Assembly (NCBI GenBank): GCA_025963615.1
Contig: JAOQAL010000250.1
Span: 1-6,386 of the forward strand
DNA: 6,386 bases
Reading direction: 5' to 3'
DNA from: Chitinophagaceae bacterium
Lineage (GTDB): Bacteria; Bacteroidota; Bacteroidia; Chitinophagales; Chitinophagaceae
Part shown: positions 1-4,927 of the stretch, one piece after another
Position numbering within the stretch: position 1 is the first letter of the stretch
How the letters are laid out: each line of letters opens with the position of its first letter
Program-made: the position numbers and the translations under genes
The notes under the pieces: model-generated
Database searches by the model: none
Told to the model about the DNA's origin: nothing
What the model saw: the letters and a program-made list of their open reading frames with translations, nothing else

Positions 1-93
1 CTGTGTGTCAAAACAATAATCCCTGAAATGCCCAAGCATTAACTTTGCTTCGCCCGGTTTTGTGAGAGATAAAATTCGATTTTGGAACAAAAA

Positions 94-117
94 GACACCG
101 AGACACTGAGACACGGA
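94..117. repeat. Tandem GACACNGA array, three units
   Basis: Three consecutive 8-bp units, GACACCGA, GACACTGA and GACACGGA, lie head to tail and differ only at the sixth base. The array is in non-coding DNA. Its form (short purine-rich units of about 8 bp) resembles the CTTTGCG arrays near 4361 and 4489 read on the other strand. I recall similar arrays between genes in other Bacteroidota, but their function is not known to me. Confidence 0.75.
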
Positions 118-241
118 GGATATAGGCGTCAAGCTAATTTTGATAACAAGTCTGTTGTGTGATGTCAAGGGAGTAGCGGTATACAGCTGAGGTCACAGTA
201 GCACAAAAGCCTCATCAGGGAACCGTCCGGAAAACAGCCTG

Positions 242-259
242 TCCCGATTTTTATCGGGA
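242..259. repeat. Hairpin TCCCGAT-TTTT-ATCGGGA (copy 1)
   Basis: A perfect 7-bp inverted repeat with a 4-base TTTT loop. It is the first of three copies of the same arm sequence within about 105 bp; only the loop changes between them. A shared arm with a variable loop points to a dispersed palindromic repeat rather than three independent terminators. Confidence 0.8.
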
Positions 260-273
260 GGGCGTATTCCCCG

Positions 274-290
274 CCTGTCCGGCCGACAGG
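274..290. repeat. Hairpin CCTGTC/GACAGG
   Basis: A 6-bp inverted repeat, CCTGTC (274-279) and GACAGG (285-290), around a GC-rich 5-base loop. It sits between copies 1 and 2 of the TCCCGAT hairpin and has different arms. It resembles in style the GCCTGC/GCAGGC hairpin between padR and the PspC gene. Confidence 0.65.
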
Positions 291-295
291 GTTTT

Positions 296-313
296 TCCCG
301 ATAGCCATCGGGA
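296..313. repeat. Hairpin TCCCGAT-AGCC-ATCGGGA (copy 2)
   Basis: A perfect 7-bp inverted repeat with the same arms as the copy at 242-259 and a different loop (AGCC). A T-rich run follows on the plus strand (ggacttttttt), so in isolation it would look like an intrinsic terminator, but no plus-strand gene ends just upstream of it. Confidence 0.8.
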
Positions 314-329
314 CTTTTTTTGTCGCAGA

Positions 330-346
330 TCCCGATCCCTATCGGA
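330..346. repeat. Hairpin TCCCGAT-CCCT-ATCGGA (copy 3)
   Basis: The same arm as the two copies upstream, with loop CCCT; the right arm has lost one G (ATCGGA instead of ATCGGGA). The degenerate arm suggests an older or decaying copy of the element. Confidence 0.7.
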
Positions 347-588
347 ACTGCTTTTTTTCCACAAAAAAAAGTAAGAGAAAGAAACAGCTGATAATTTAGG
401 AAGTTGCCTTAGCCAAACGAAAAGAAAGGAAAAAGCAACCAAAAGCTCATTTGATATCCAAAAGCTCAACGAGGATTTAAAAATGAATGGTGTTGATATT
501 GACCTTAGGTTTGATTAAAAGCCATTTTCCCTTTTAAATCCTTGCCCAGCTTGCTTTTATACCGATGTGAATATATCTTAACCTGACG

Positions 589-607
589 CCGATGCGATAG
601 CGATCGG
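589..607. terminator. Hairpin downstream of the acyltransferase gene
   Basis: CCGAT (589-593) and ATCGG (603-607) pair around an inner segment GCGATAGCG that has weak symmetry of its own. It lies about 30 bp past the stop codon of the minus-strand acyltransferase gene, where a terminator could sit. There is no good T-run on the minus strand after the stem, and the ATCGG arm matches the TCCCGAT repeats further left, so it may simply be another copy of that element. Confidence 0.3.
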
Positions 608-635
608 GCCTAACCACCAAATAAAAATTATAAAC

Positions 636-1118
636 TTAGCTGATTGCACGAAAAAACCGCGCCGGGTTTCCCGCATAAATACCAGGTTTGGTAATCTCTT
701 TTGTAACCACCGCACCTGCGCCGATAACAACATTGTCACAGATATTTGCCATAATGGTAGCGTGGGTTCCCAAAGAGACATTGTTGCCGATAACGATATT
801 TTTTCGTGTTGATTTGTCCTGGAAGCAAGGTGCTCCAGTCTTAAACATATCATCAGCAAACATCACACCGTGTGCAATAAAACAATTTTCTCCAATGGTC
901 ACGTTTTCGCAGATAAAAGAGTGTGATTGAATCCTGGTACCATTACCAATTATAGTATTTTTCTGGATTTCAACAAAAGCTGCAACAAGACAGTTATCTC
1001 CAATGGTACATTCAAACAGGTTCACCGGCTCAATGATTTTTACATTCTTTCCAAATTTGACATCTCTTATTTGTACTTTAAGCAGAAAAGCGGGCGTTTT
1101 ATTAAATTCTATATTCAT
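636..1118 (-). CDS. Hexapeptide-repeat (left-handed beta-helix) acyltransferase
   Basis: A 160-residue soluble protein built from hexapeptide repeats such as FECTIG, NTIIGN, NVTIGE and NVVIGA, the signature of trimeric left-handed-beta-helix acyltransferases. The HGVMF stretch at residues 83-87 begins the loop that interrupts the helix (about 83-107), and the C-terminal YAGNPARFF (148-156) closes it; both are typical of sugar N- or O-acetyltransferases of the WbpD/FdtC type. These transfer acetyl from acetyl-CoA to amino sugars of nucleotide-linked precursors for surface polysaccharides. The substrate cannot be read here: no aminotransferase, dehydrogenase or glycosyltransferase lies next to it. 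The length is complete for the short members of the family. The ATG at 1118 is the start, and the stop is TAA. The opposing frames at 688-930 and 927-1127 are shadows. Family call firm, substrate unknown. Confidence 0.88.
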   Translation of the reverse strand: MNIEFNKTPAFLLKVQIRDVKFGKNVKIIEPVNLFECTIGDNCLVAAFVEIQKNTIIGNGTRIQSHSFICENVTIGENCFIAHGVMFADDMFKTGAPCFQDKSTRKNIVIGNNVSLGTHATIMANICDNVVIGAGAVVTKEITKPGIYAGNPARFFRAIS

Positions 1119-1427
1119 GATGGGTAAGTAAGGTAAATAGGAAAACCTAATTCAATTCTTCTGGTTAAAAACACAATTGAAACTTCAACATCCGGTTCTT
1201 AAAAAAGAGGTGTAAAATAACAGTTTTTTTTGAAAAAATAATAAAGCATTTGGGTTCCAATTTTCTTAATTAAAACAAAGATGTTCTATAAAGTACCCCC
1301 TTAAGTCAAACTGTTTAACAGAATGTAAAATTCTATGAGTCAAATTTATTTCTTACGAAATGGGGATAGAAGTCCATGAAGCTCTAATTTTTTTACCGCT
1401 TAATTGTTTCTGGATGCTGCCAGTGAG

Positions 1428-1519
1428 GTAACTATAAACTCTTTTTTCTCCTTTTCCTCCTAGCCCTCTTCGCTTTTATCTCTTTTTCTCCTTTTTACTC
1501 TTAGCTCGTTTTCCTCCTG
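1428..1519. repeat. Polypyrimidine tract headed by GTAACTATAAACTC
   Basis: A GTAACTATAAACTC box (1428-1441) leads into about 80 bases (1439-1518) that are roughly 90% C/T by my count. The tract includes mirror-symmetric blocks such as CTCTTTTTTCTC (1439-1450) and CTCCTTTTCCTC (1448-1459). Near copies of the box and a shorter pyrimidine tail occur at 3081-3146 beyond the 3' end of asnS, so this is a dispersed element rather than a coincidence of composition. Mirror-symmetric polypyrimidine DNA can form triplexes in principle; nothing here proves that it does. The tract covers the position where the -33 element of the asnS promoter should be. Confidence 0.65.
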
Positions 1520-1529
1520 GCTATTTTAA

Positions 1530-1537
1530 TATCTTTG
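1530..1537 (+). promoter_or_regulatory. asnS promoter, -7 element TATCTTTG
   Basis: TATCTTTG is a perfect match to the Bacteroidota -7 consensus TAnnTTTG used by the primary sigma factor of this phylum. It ends 20 bases before the asnS ATG, so the predicted transcript starts near 1541-1543 with a leader of only about 15 bases. The -33 element is weak: the expected place shows CGTTTT inside the polypyrimidine tract rather than TTTG. Confidence 0.65.
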
Positions 1538-1557
1538 CCCTCCAAAAATTTCAGGCT

Positions 1558-2997
1558 ATGTTCAATAAACGGGTGAAAATAAAAGAGCTTCTTAGCTGGG
1601 AGCCAAAAGAACAGGAAGTAACGGTAATGGGTTGGGTGCGCACCTTCCGCAATAACCAGTTTATAGCCCTGAATGATGGCAGCACCAATAATAACCTCCA
1701 GGTAGTAACAGAGCTTGGCAAATTTGATGAATCGTTGCTGAAACGCATTACGACCTCCGCTTCACTGAAAGTTAGGGGAATAGTGATCCCTTCTTTAGGC
1801 AAAGGCCAAAAGCTGGAAGTAAAAGCTACCACTATTGAAATCCTGGGTGACAGCGATGCGGAGAAATATCCGCTGCAACCTAAGAAACATAGTCTCGAAT
1901 TTCTAAGAGAGATTGCGCACCTGCGTTTCCGTACGAATACGTTTGGTTCGGTGTTTCGTATCCGTCATTCCCTGGCATTTGCGGTGCATAAATTTTTTAA
2001 TGATAAGGGCTTTGTGTATATGCATACGCCGATCATTACTGCCAGCGATGCCGAAGGTGCCGGTGAAACATTCCGGGTAACAACATTGCCTGTAGAGAAT
2101 GCCCCGAAAAATGAAGATGGTTCTGTCAATTATAAAGAAGATTTTTTTGGCCGTGCTACCAACCTTACGGTAAGCGGCCAATTAGAAGGCGAATTAGGCG
2201 CCACCGCATTCGGTGATATTTATACATTCGGTCCCACCTTTCGTGCAGAAAACAGTAACACCGCAAGGCATCTGGCCGAGTTCTGGATGATAGAACCTGA
2301 AATGGCTTTTTATGATTTAGAAGATAATGCCAACCTTGCCGAAGAATTTATCAAATACCTTATTCAGTATGCTATGGATAATAACCGCGAAGACCTGGAG
2401 TTCCTGGCACAGCGCTTAGCCGAGGAAGAAAAACAGTTACCACAGGATAAACGCAGTGAACTGGGATTGATTGAAAAGCTGGAATTTGTTGTCAACAACG
2501 ATTTTCAACGCCTTACTTATACCGAAGCAATTGAAGTTTTAAAAGAAAGCAGCCACAACAAGAAAAAGAAATTTCAATATCCCATTACCGGCTGGGGTAT
2601 GGACCTGCAAAGTGAACATGAAAGATGGCTGGTAGAAAAACATTTTAAAAAACCGGTTATACTTTCCAACTATCCTGCCGCAATCAAAGCTTTTTATATG
2701 AGGCAGAATGAAGATGGTAAGACAGTCGCGGCGATGGATATCCTGGCGCCGGGCATCGGTGAAATAGTAGGAGGCTCTCAACGCGAAGAAAGGCTGGACA
2801 GGCTGGAAGCAAGAATGAAAGAAATGAATATCCCTGCCGAAGAACTTTGGTGGTACCTGGATACCAGGAGATTTGGTACCGTGCCGCATGCAGGATTCGG
2901 ATTGGGTTTTGAAAGGATGGTGCAGTTCGTGACCGGCATGACGAATATCCGGGACGTAATTGCGTTTCCCAGAACGCCAAAAAGTGCAGAGTTCTAG
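1558..2997 (+). CDS. asnS: Asparaginyl-tRNA synthetase
   Basis: Class II aminoacyl-tRNA synthetase (479 residues) that activates asparagine with ATP and charges tRNA-Asn in the cytoplasm. The N-terminal OB-fold anticodon-binding domain spans about residues 18-100 ([20 protein letters not shown]). The catalytic domain follows: motif 1 around 140-160 ending in the conserved proline P158, motif 2 FRAENSNT at 228-235 with the ATP-binding arginine, and motif 3 [10 protein letters not shown] at 446-455. The SGQLEGE segment (206-212) and the C-terminal [10 protein letters not shown] (465-474) are typical of AsnRS; I prefer AsnRS to AspRS because the motif-3 region and length fit and the bacterial AspRS insertion domain is absent. 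A short insertion at about 180-195 matches what I recall of Bacteroidota AsnRS. The ATG at 1558 follows a near-consensus -7 element and needs no Shine-Dalgarno. It is monocistronic here. A complete asnS implies direct charging of Asn-tRNA. Confidence 0.97.
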   Translation: MFNKRVKIKELLSWEPKEQEVTVMGWVRTFRNNQFIALNDGSTNNNLQVVTELGKFDESLLKRITTSASLKVRGIVIPSLGKGQKLEVKATTIEILGDSDAEKYPLQPKKHSLEFLREIAHLRFRTNTFGSVFRIRHSLAFAVHKFFNDKGFVYMHTPIITASDAEGAGETFRVTTLPVENAPKNEDGSVNYKEDFFGRATNLTVSGQLEGELGATAFGDIYTFGPTFRAENSNTARHLAEFWMIEPEMAFYDLEDNANLAEEFIKYLIQYAMDNNREDLEFLAQRLAEEEKQLPQDKRSELGLIEKLEFVVNNDFQRLTYTEAIEVLKESSHNKKKKFQYPITGWGMDLQSEHERWLVEKHFKKPVILSNYPAAIKAFYMRQNEDGKTVAAMDILAPGIGEIVGGSQREERLDRLEARMKEMNIPAEELWWYLDTRRFGTVPHAGFGLGFERMVQFVTGMTNIRDVIAFPRTPKSAEF

Positions 2998-3144
2998 GCT
3001 AAGAGCTCAAAGAGAAAAAGCGCGAAAGAGTAAATCGAAACTTTTCCCAGAGCGGGAGGTTCTCAAATAACAGACATGAAGTAACTATAACTCCCTATCA
3101 TGGTAAAGCAACTATAAACTCCTTTATCTCCTTTCCCTTCTTAG
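2998..3144. repeat. Convergent intergenic region with copies of the asnS-upstream repeat
   Basis: The gap lies between the convergent asnS and EamA genes. It starts with a purine-rich stretch (about 2998-3033). Its reverse complement resembles the polypyrimidine tract upstream of asnS: both have CTCTTCGC-like and CTCTTTTTCTC-like blocks and a CTTAGC- or GCTCTTA-like end. Further on, GTAACTATAACTCC (3081-3094) and GCAACTATAAACTCC (3108-3122) are direct copies of the box at 1428, the second followed by a pyrimidine tail up to the EamA stop codon. I see no clear intrinsic terminator for either gene; CCC-AGAGC-GGG near 3047-3057 is too short to rely on. Confidence 0.55.
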
Positions 3145-3558
3145 CTATAAAATAATAACCAACGTTCCCGCCACAATCAGTAATCCGCCGATAATTGTTT
3201 TTGCATCCAATTGTTCTCCCAGGAAAATAACGGATAGGCCCATGGCGATCGCCACGCTCAGTTTATCGATCGGTGCCACCTTCGATACATCCCCGGTTTG
3301 CAATGCTTTAAAATAAAACAACCAGGATAACCCGGTAGCAACTCCTGATAAGATAAGAAACAAAATATTTGTTCTTGTTAACTCTTTAACCTGTTTCAGT
3401 TGCCCGGCGATTAATACAATTCCCCAGGTGATAAAAAGTATAACCAGGGTGCGGATAGCTGTTGCTACGTTAGAATTTACATTCTTGATGCCAAGCTTTG
3501 CAAGGATGGCGGTCAATGCCGCGAAGAAGGCTGATAGTAAAGCATACCACTTCCACAT
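3145..3558 (-). CDS. Single-domain EamA-family (DMT) membrane protein
   Basis: A 137-residue, very hydrophobic protein with about five predicted membrane segments: roughly 3-21, 30-51, 65-86, 101-114 and 118-137. The FYFKALQTGDVSKVAPIDKLSVAIA run (80-106; given here in part) and the GEQLDAKTIIGGLLIVAGTLVI C-terminus are the usual C-terminal marks of an EamA repeat. Most drug/metabolite transporters have two such repeats and about 300 residues; this has one, like known small EamA proteins, which would act as dimers. It is not a truncation: it has its own start at the N-terminal helix and stops at the natural end of the repeat. The substrate cannot be read. It is divergent from the exbD-like gene with a 94-bp gap and convergent with asnS. 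The transcript may begin only a few bases before the ATG (see promoter entry). Confidence 0.85.
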   Translation of the reverse strand: MWKWYALLSAFFAALTAILAKLGIKNVNSNVATAIRTLVILFITWGIVLIAGQLKQVKELTRTNILFLILSGVATGLSWLFYFKALQTGDVSKVAPIDKLSVAIAMGLSVIFLGEQLDAKTIIGGLLIVAGTLVIIL

Positions 3559-3563
3559 GATTA

Positions 3564-3594
3564 CGAAAGTAGCAAACTATAGGCAACGGGCAAA
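3564..3594 (-). promoter_or_regulatory. Putative promoter of the EamA gene (TTTG-N19-TACTTTCG)
   Basis: Read on the minus strand, TTTG (3591-3594) is followed after 19 bases by TACTTTCG (3564-3571). That matches the Bacteroidota -33 TTTG and -7 TAnnTTTG elements with one mismatch at good spacing. It would start transcription within a few bases of the ATG at 3558, giving a nearly leaderless mRNA, which is possible in this phylum but makes the call less certain. Confidence 0.4.
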
Positions 3595-3652
3595 TACAAG
3601 ATCTGCTTATGGAAACTTTGGCTCATGGTGTCTCATTTTGAAAATATAGTTT

Positions 3653-4204
3653 ATGGCGTCAATGAATGCAGTCGAAAATATCCTGCAACGAAAAGGCATG
3701 CCCCGGTTGAAAAGATCGAGTCTTAAAATTGATATGACCCCGATGGTAGACCTTGGTTTTTTGTTGATTTGCTTTTTTGTAATCACCACCACCATGAGTG
3801 AGCCGAAGGTCACGGATTTGTTTATGCCAAAAGAAGGACCTCCCATATCCGTAGCCGATTCTAAAACATTAACCGTTTTGCTGGGCAAAGACAATCATAT
3901 TTTTTATTACCATGGCAATTGGGAAACAGCCGTAAAGAACCATGCTGTTTATACTACCAATTATTCGGTGAACGACGGCTTGGGAAATATCATCCGGATA
4001 AAACAAAAATTACTTGACCAGGTAAAAACGGGTAAAGAAGGAAAAAGAGGTCTATTACTTATTATAAAAGCAGAAAAAGAAGCAAGCTATAAAAATATAA
4101 TTGAGGTCCTGGACGAAGTCCTTATTAATGGTGTAACACATTATGCAGTCGTTGAAGCATCAGTCGAAGAATTAGGTTATGCTGCAATACATAAAAGCAA
4201 TTAA
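3653..4204 (+). CDS. ExbD/TolR-family biopolymer transport protein, no adjacent ExbB or TonB
   Basis: A 183-residue inner-membrane protein with one membrane segment near the N-terminus (about 34-48) and a periplasmic domain. KIDMTPMVDLGFLLICFFVITTTM (25-48; shown in two parts: KIDMTPMVD, then LGFLLICFFV) is the ExbD/TolR transmembrane signature; D33 corresponds to the membrane aspartate that carries protons in ExbD and TolR. With an ExbB partner such proteins turn proton flow into movement of TonB or TolA to energise the outer membrane. The periplasmic part (about 70-178) ends in the family-typical ANY-like helix and VVEASVEELGY strand region. No exbB, second exbD or tonB gene lies next to it, unlike the usual Bacteroidota clusters, so it is an orphan within this window. 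The start is fixed by an in-frame TAG two codons upstream; no Shine-Dalgarno is seen. Confidence 0.88.
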   Translation: MASMNAVENILQRKGMPRLKRSSLKIDMTPMVDLGFLLICFFVITTTMSEPKVTDLFMPKEGPPISVADSKTLTVLLGKDNHIFYYHGNWETAVKNHAVYTTNYSVNDGLGNIIRIKQKLLDQVKTGKEGKRGLLLIIKAEKEASYKNIIEVLDEVLINGVTHYAVVEASVEELGYAAIHKSN

Positions 4205-4257
4205 TTTCTTTTCCGAGACAGTAATTTACTACAAGAAAAAATTGTGCAGAAATATTG

Positions 4258-4290
4258 AGAAACCAGAGATTGATTCTTAACAGTTCATCT
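4258..4290. repeat. 33-bp direct repeat, copy 1
   Basis: A 33-bp segment beginning AGAAACCAGAGATTGATTC and ending CAGTTCATCT occurs again without any mismatch at 4455-4487. The copies start 197 bp apart. This copy is not followed by a CTTTGCG array, while the other one is. A diverged relative lies at 4335-4361. Confidence 0.85.
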
Positions 4291-4307
4291 GTTTGAAGGA
4301 AATCTCT

Positions 4308-4328
4308 ATGCCCCAGTAAGGGCATTTT
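4308..4328 (+). terminator. Possible terminator hairpin for the ExbD-like gene
   Basis: ATGCCC (4308-4313) and GGGCAT (4320-4325) form a 6-bp stem with a 6-base loop, followed by a TTTT tract ending at 4328. It is the first terminator-like structure after the ExbD-like gene, but it lies about 100 bp past the stop codon, the T-run is short and the region is full of repeats, so it may have another origin. Confidence 0.3.
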
Positions 4329-4334
4329 GTGGGT

Positions 4335-4400
4335 AGAAGATTGATTTTTAACAATTTATCTCTTTGCGTTCTTTGCATCTTTGCGCCCTTTGCGTGAAAT
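4335..4400. repeat. Diverged 33-bp repeat relative plus CTTTGCG array
   Basis: Positions 4335-4361 are a diverged version of the 33-bp repeat (AGAAGATTGATTTTTAAC, then AATTTATCT). They run directly into an array with the units CTTTGCGTT, CTTTGCATC, TTTGCGCC and CTTTGCGTGAAAT (4362-4400). The same two-part order, repeat then array, is seen at 4455-4526, so the composite unit is about 65-72 bp. Confidence 0.7.
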
Positions 4401-4409
4401 TTGCTAAAG

Positions 4410-4542
4410 GCTGTCTCAATACTGTAATTTTAAAATAATCCCGCAGAGATGTTAAGAAACCAGAGATTGATTCTTAACAGTTCATCTCCTTTGCGTGCTC
4501 TGCATCTTGCGCGCTTTGCGTGAAATATTCCTTTGAGACAGC
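4410..4542. mobile_element. Possible 133-bp element bounded by GCTGTCTCAA inverted repeats
   Basis: GCTGTCTCAA (4410-4419) and TTGAGACAGC (4533-4542) are exact 10-bp inverted repeats enclosing the second composite repeat. GGCTGTCTCAA-like ends are, as I recall, common termini of insertion sequences in Bacteroidota, so this could be a short internally deleted or MITE-like remnant. There is no transposase, and I see no clear flanking target duplication. A pair of arms in a repeat-rich region could also be chance. Confidence 0.3.
4455..4526. repeat. 33-bp direct repeat (copy 2) plus CTTTGCG array
   Basis: An exact copy of the 33-bp segment at 4258-4290 occupies 4455-4487, then a CTTTGCG-type array (4489-4526) ends in the same CTTTGCGTGAAAT as the array at 4362-4400. 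The two arrays differ by several substitutions and a deleted base, while the 33-mer is identical to the distant copy 1 and diverged from the nearer relative at 4335. This is a mosaic pattern. Confidence 0.8.
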
Positions 4543-4592
4543 TTCAATTAATTTTGAATTGAAAACGTCCCCCATCAACGTTCTTTTTTGAA

Positions 4593-4607
4593 TCGGGATG
4601 CTCCCGA
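4593..4607. repeat. Hairpin TCGGGA-TGC-TCCCGA
   Basis: A perfect 6-bp inverted repeat with a 3-base loop. The arms share the TCCCGA/TCGGGA core of the hairpins at 242-346 but in the opposite order (TCGGGA first), over 4 kb away. It is therefore probably a member of the same dispersed palindrome class. Confidence 0.6.
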
Positions 4608-4790
4608 AACCAATGTTTTTCCTTTTTCTTCAGCGAAAATTTGAAGCAGTTCCACCAATTCATAAGCCTTAATTACCACTCATCAAACTAATCTCAACTT
4701 TTCAAAAAGCAATCTTATTTATAAATCATTGATTTTAAACTTATTATTGACTAAATCATTAATGGTCACTACCAGCAACTAAAAATAAAC

Positions 4791-4815
4791 TGGTACTTTG
4801 TGTTGCATAGTACCA
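4791..4815. promoter_or_regulatory. Putative PadR operator upstream of padR-pspC
   Basis: A 25-bp dyad: left arm TGGTACT (4791-4797) and right arm AGTACCA (4809-4815) are perfect reverse complements, and two further pairs (TG at 4799-4800, CA at 4806-4807) extend it, so 9 of 12 positions per half agree. Length and spacing suit a dimeric winged-helix repressor contacting two major grooves. It sits upstream of the padR gene; PadR proteins commonly repress their own operons. TACTTTG...CATAGTA fits operator-like sites I recall near Bacteroidota padR genes. Confidence 0.6.
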
Positions 4816-4833
4816 AATATCACCTTATCTTTA
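4803..4833 (+). promoter_or_regulatory. Possible padR promoter overlapping the operator
   Basis: TATCTTTA (4826-4833) matches the -7 consensus TAnnTTTG except at the last base, and a TTG (4803-4805) lies 20 bases upstream at -33 spacing, inside the dyad. PadR bound to the dyad would then block the -33 region. The match is imperfect; TACTTTG within the dyad is an alternative -7 element. The implied leader is about 90 bases. Confidence 0.35.
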
Positions 4834-4864
4834 TCCTGTCAATCATTATAAATGCTAAAACCTA

Positions 4865-4902
4865 CTTCCCAACCCGCCTAATAAAATGAGCCGGTTGGGA
4901 AG
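4865..4902 (+). promoter_or_regulatory. Leader hairpin with 10-bp stem before padR
   Basis: CTTCCCAACC (4865-4874) and GGTTGGGAAG (4893-4902) form a perfect 10-bp stem with an 18-base loop. It lies in the predicted padR leader, ending 25 bases before the ATG at 4928, and its loop contains the alternative ATG at 4886. It has no T-run, so it is not a standard terminator; it could affect mRNA stability or translation, or be a second protein-binding site. Confidence 0.5.
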
Positions 4903-4927
4903 AGGAAAAGGCCAAAAGACAATAAAC

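Larger units (their letters stand above)
1..635. other. Gene-poor, repeat-rich left flank
   Basis: I find no convincing gene here. The stretch contains a tandem 8-bp array, at least five short hairpins (listed separately) and A- or T-rich stretches around 355-375. A minus-strand reading frame is open from about position 192 to the left edge. Its first ATG is at 37-39 and gives MLGHFRDYCFDTQ before the window ends, so the 5' end of a minus-strand gene cannot be excluded, but 13 codons are too few to judge. A 72-codon minus-strand frame at 251-469 runs straight through the hairpin repeats and has low-complexity F/S/K composition, so I read it as non-coding. The sequence around 360-440 resembles intergenic sequence I recall as dispersed in Bacteroidota genomes; this is memory, not a search. 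Confidence 0.6.
1119..1557. other. Divergent intergenic region before asnS
   Basis: 439 bp between the divergently transcribed acyltransferase and asnS genes. The left part (1119-1430) is AT-rich and shows no ORF, RNA gene or strong hairpin; the small GAAT/ATTC hairpin at 1321-1333 is minor. I could not find a convincing promoter for the acyltransferase gene; the best minus-strand match to TAnnTTTG near its start is poor. The right part holds the polypyrimidine tract and asnS promoter listed separately. A size of 439 bp is large for two simple promoters. Confidence 0.6.
4205..4885. other. Long non-coding region between the ExbD-like gene and padR
   Basis: About 700 bp with no supported gene; a 66-codon minus-strand frame at 4125-4325 overlaps exbD and the repeats and is not credible. 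From left to right it holds a 33-bp repeat, a hairpin, a CTTTGCG array, an inverted-repeat arm, the second 33-bp copy, a second array, the other inverted-repeat arm and a TCGGGA hairpin (all listed separately). AT-rich DNA with no structure that I can name follows (4608-4790), and then the padR control region. A small AACGT/ACGTT stem at 4564-4582 precedes a T-run but is too weak to call. Confidence 0.6.

Noticed and set aside
251..469. 72-codon minus-strand ORF
   Set aside because: It runs through three palindromic repeats and an A/T-rich run, has low-complexity F/S/K-rich composition and no recognisable domain.
578..859. 93-codon minus-strand ORF
   Set aside because: It overlaps the acyltransferase gene in another frame; the hexapeptide pattern belongs to the 636-1118 frame.
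688..1127. Two plus-strand ORFs (688-930 and 927-1127)
   Set aside because: Antisense shadows of the acyltransferase gene without domain signal.
2850..2881. TGGTACC repeats in asnS resembling the PadR dyad arms
   Set aside because: They encode the conserved [11 protein letters not shown] region, lack the AGTACCA partner at the right spacing and are explained by codon choice.
1551..2980. Minus-strand ORFs within asnS (1551-1832, 1903-2181, 2539-2889, 2684-2980)
   Set aside because: All lie opposite the continuous, motif-complete asnS frame and have shadow-type composition.
3428..3894. ORFs at 3428-3649 (plus) and 3607-3894 (minus)
   Set aside because: They overlap the EamA and ExbD-like genes antisense and have no recognisable features.
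4125..4325. 66-codon minus-strand ORF
   Set aside because: It spans the 3' end of the ExbD-like gene and the first 33-bp repeat, and its translation shows no domain.
4335..4526. CTTTGCG arrays as a CRISPR array
   Set aside because: Units are only 8-10 bp, with no unique spacers of constant length and no cas genes.
4886..4927. Longer padR start at ATG 4886 (128 residues)
   Set aside because: The extra 14 residues are basic and low in complexity, come from the leader hairpin, and precede the family-typical MNIENTQ start.
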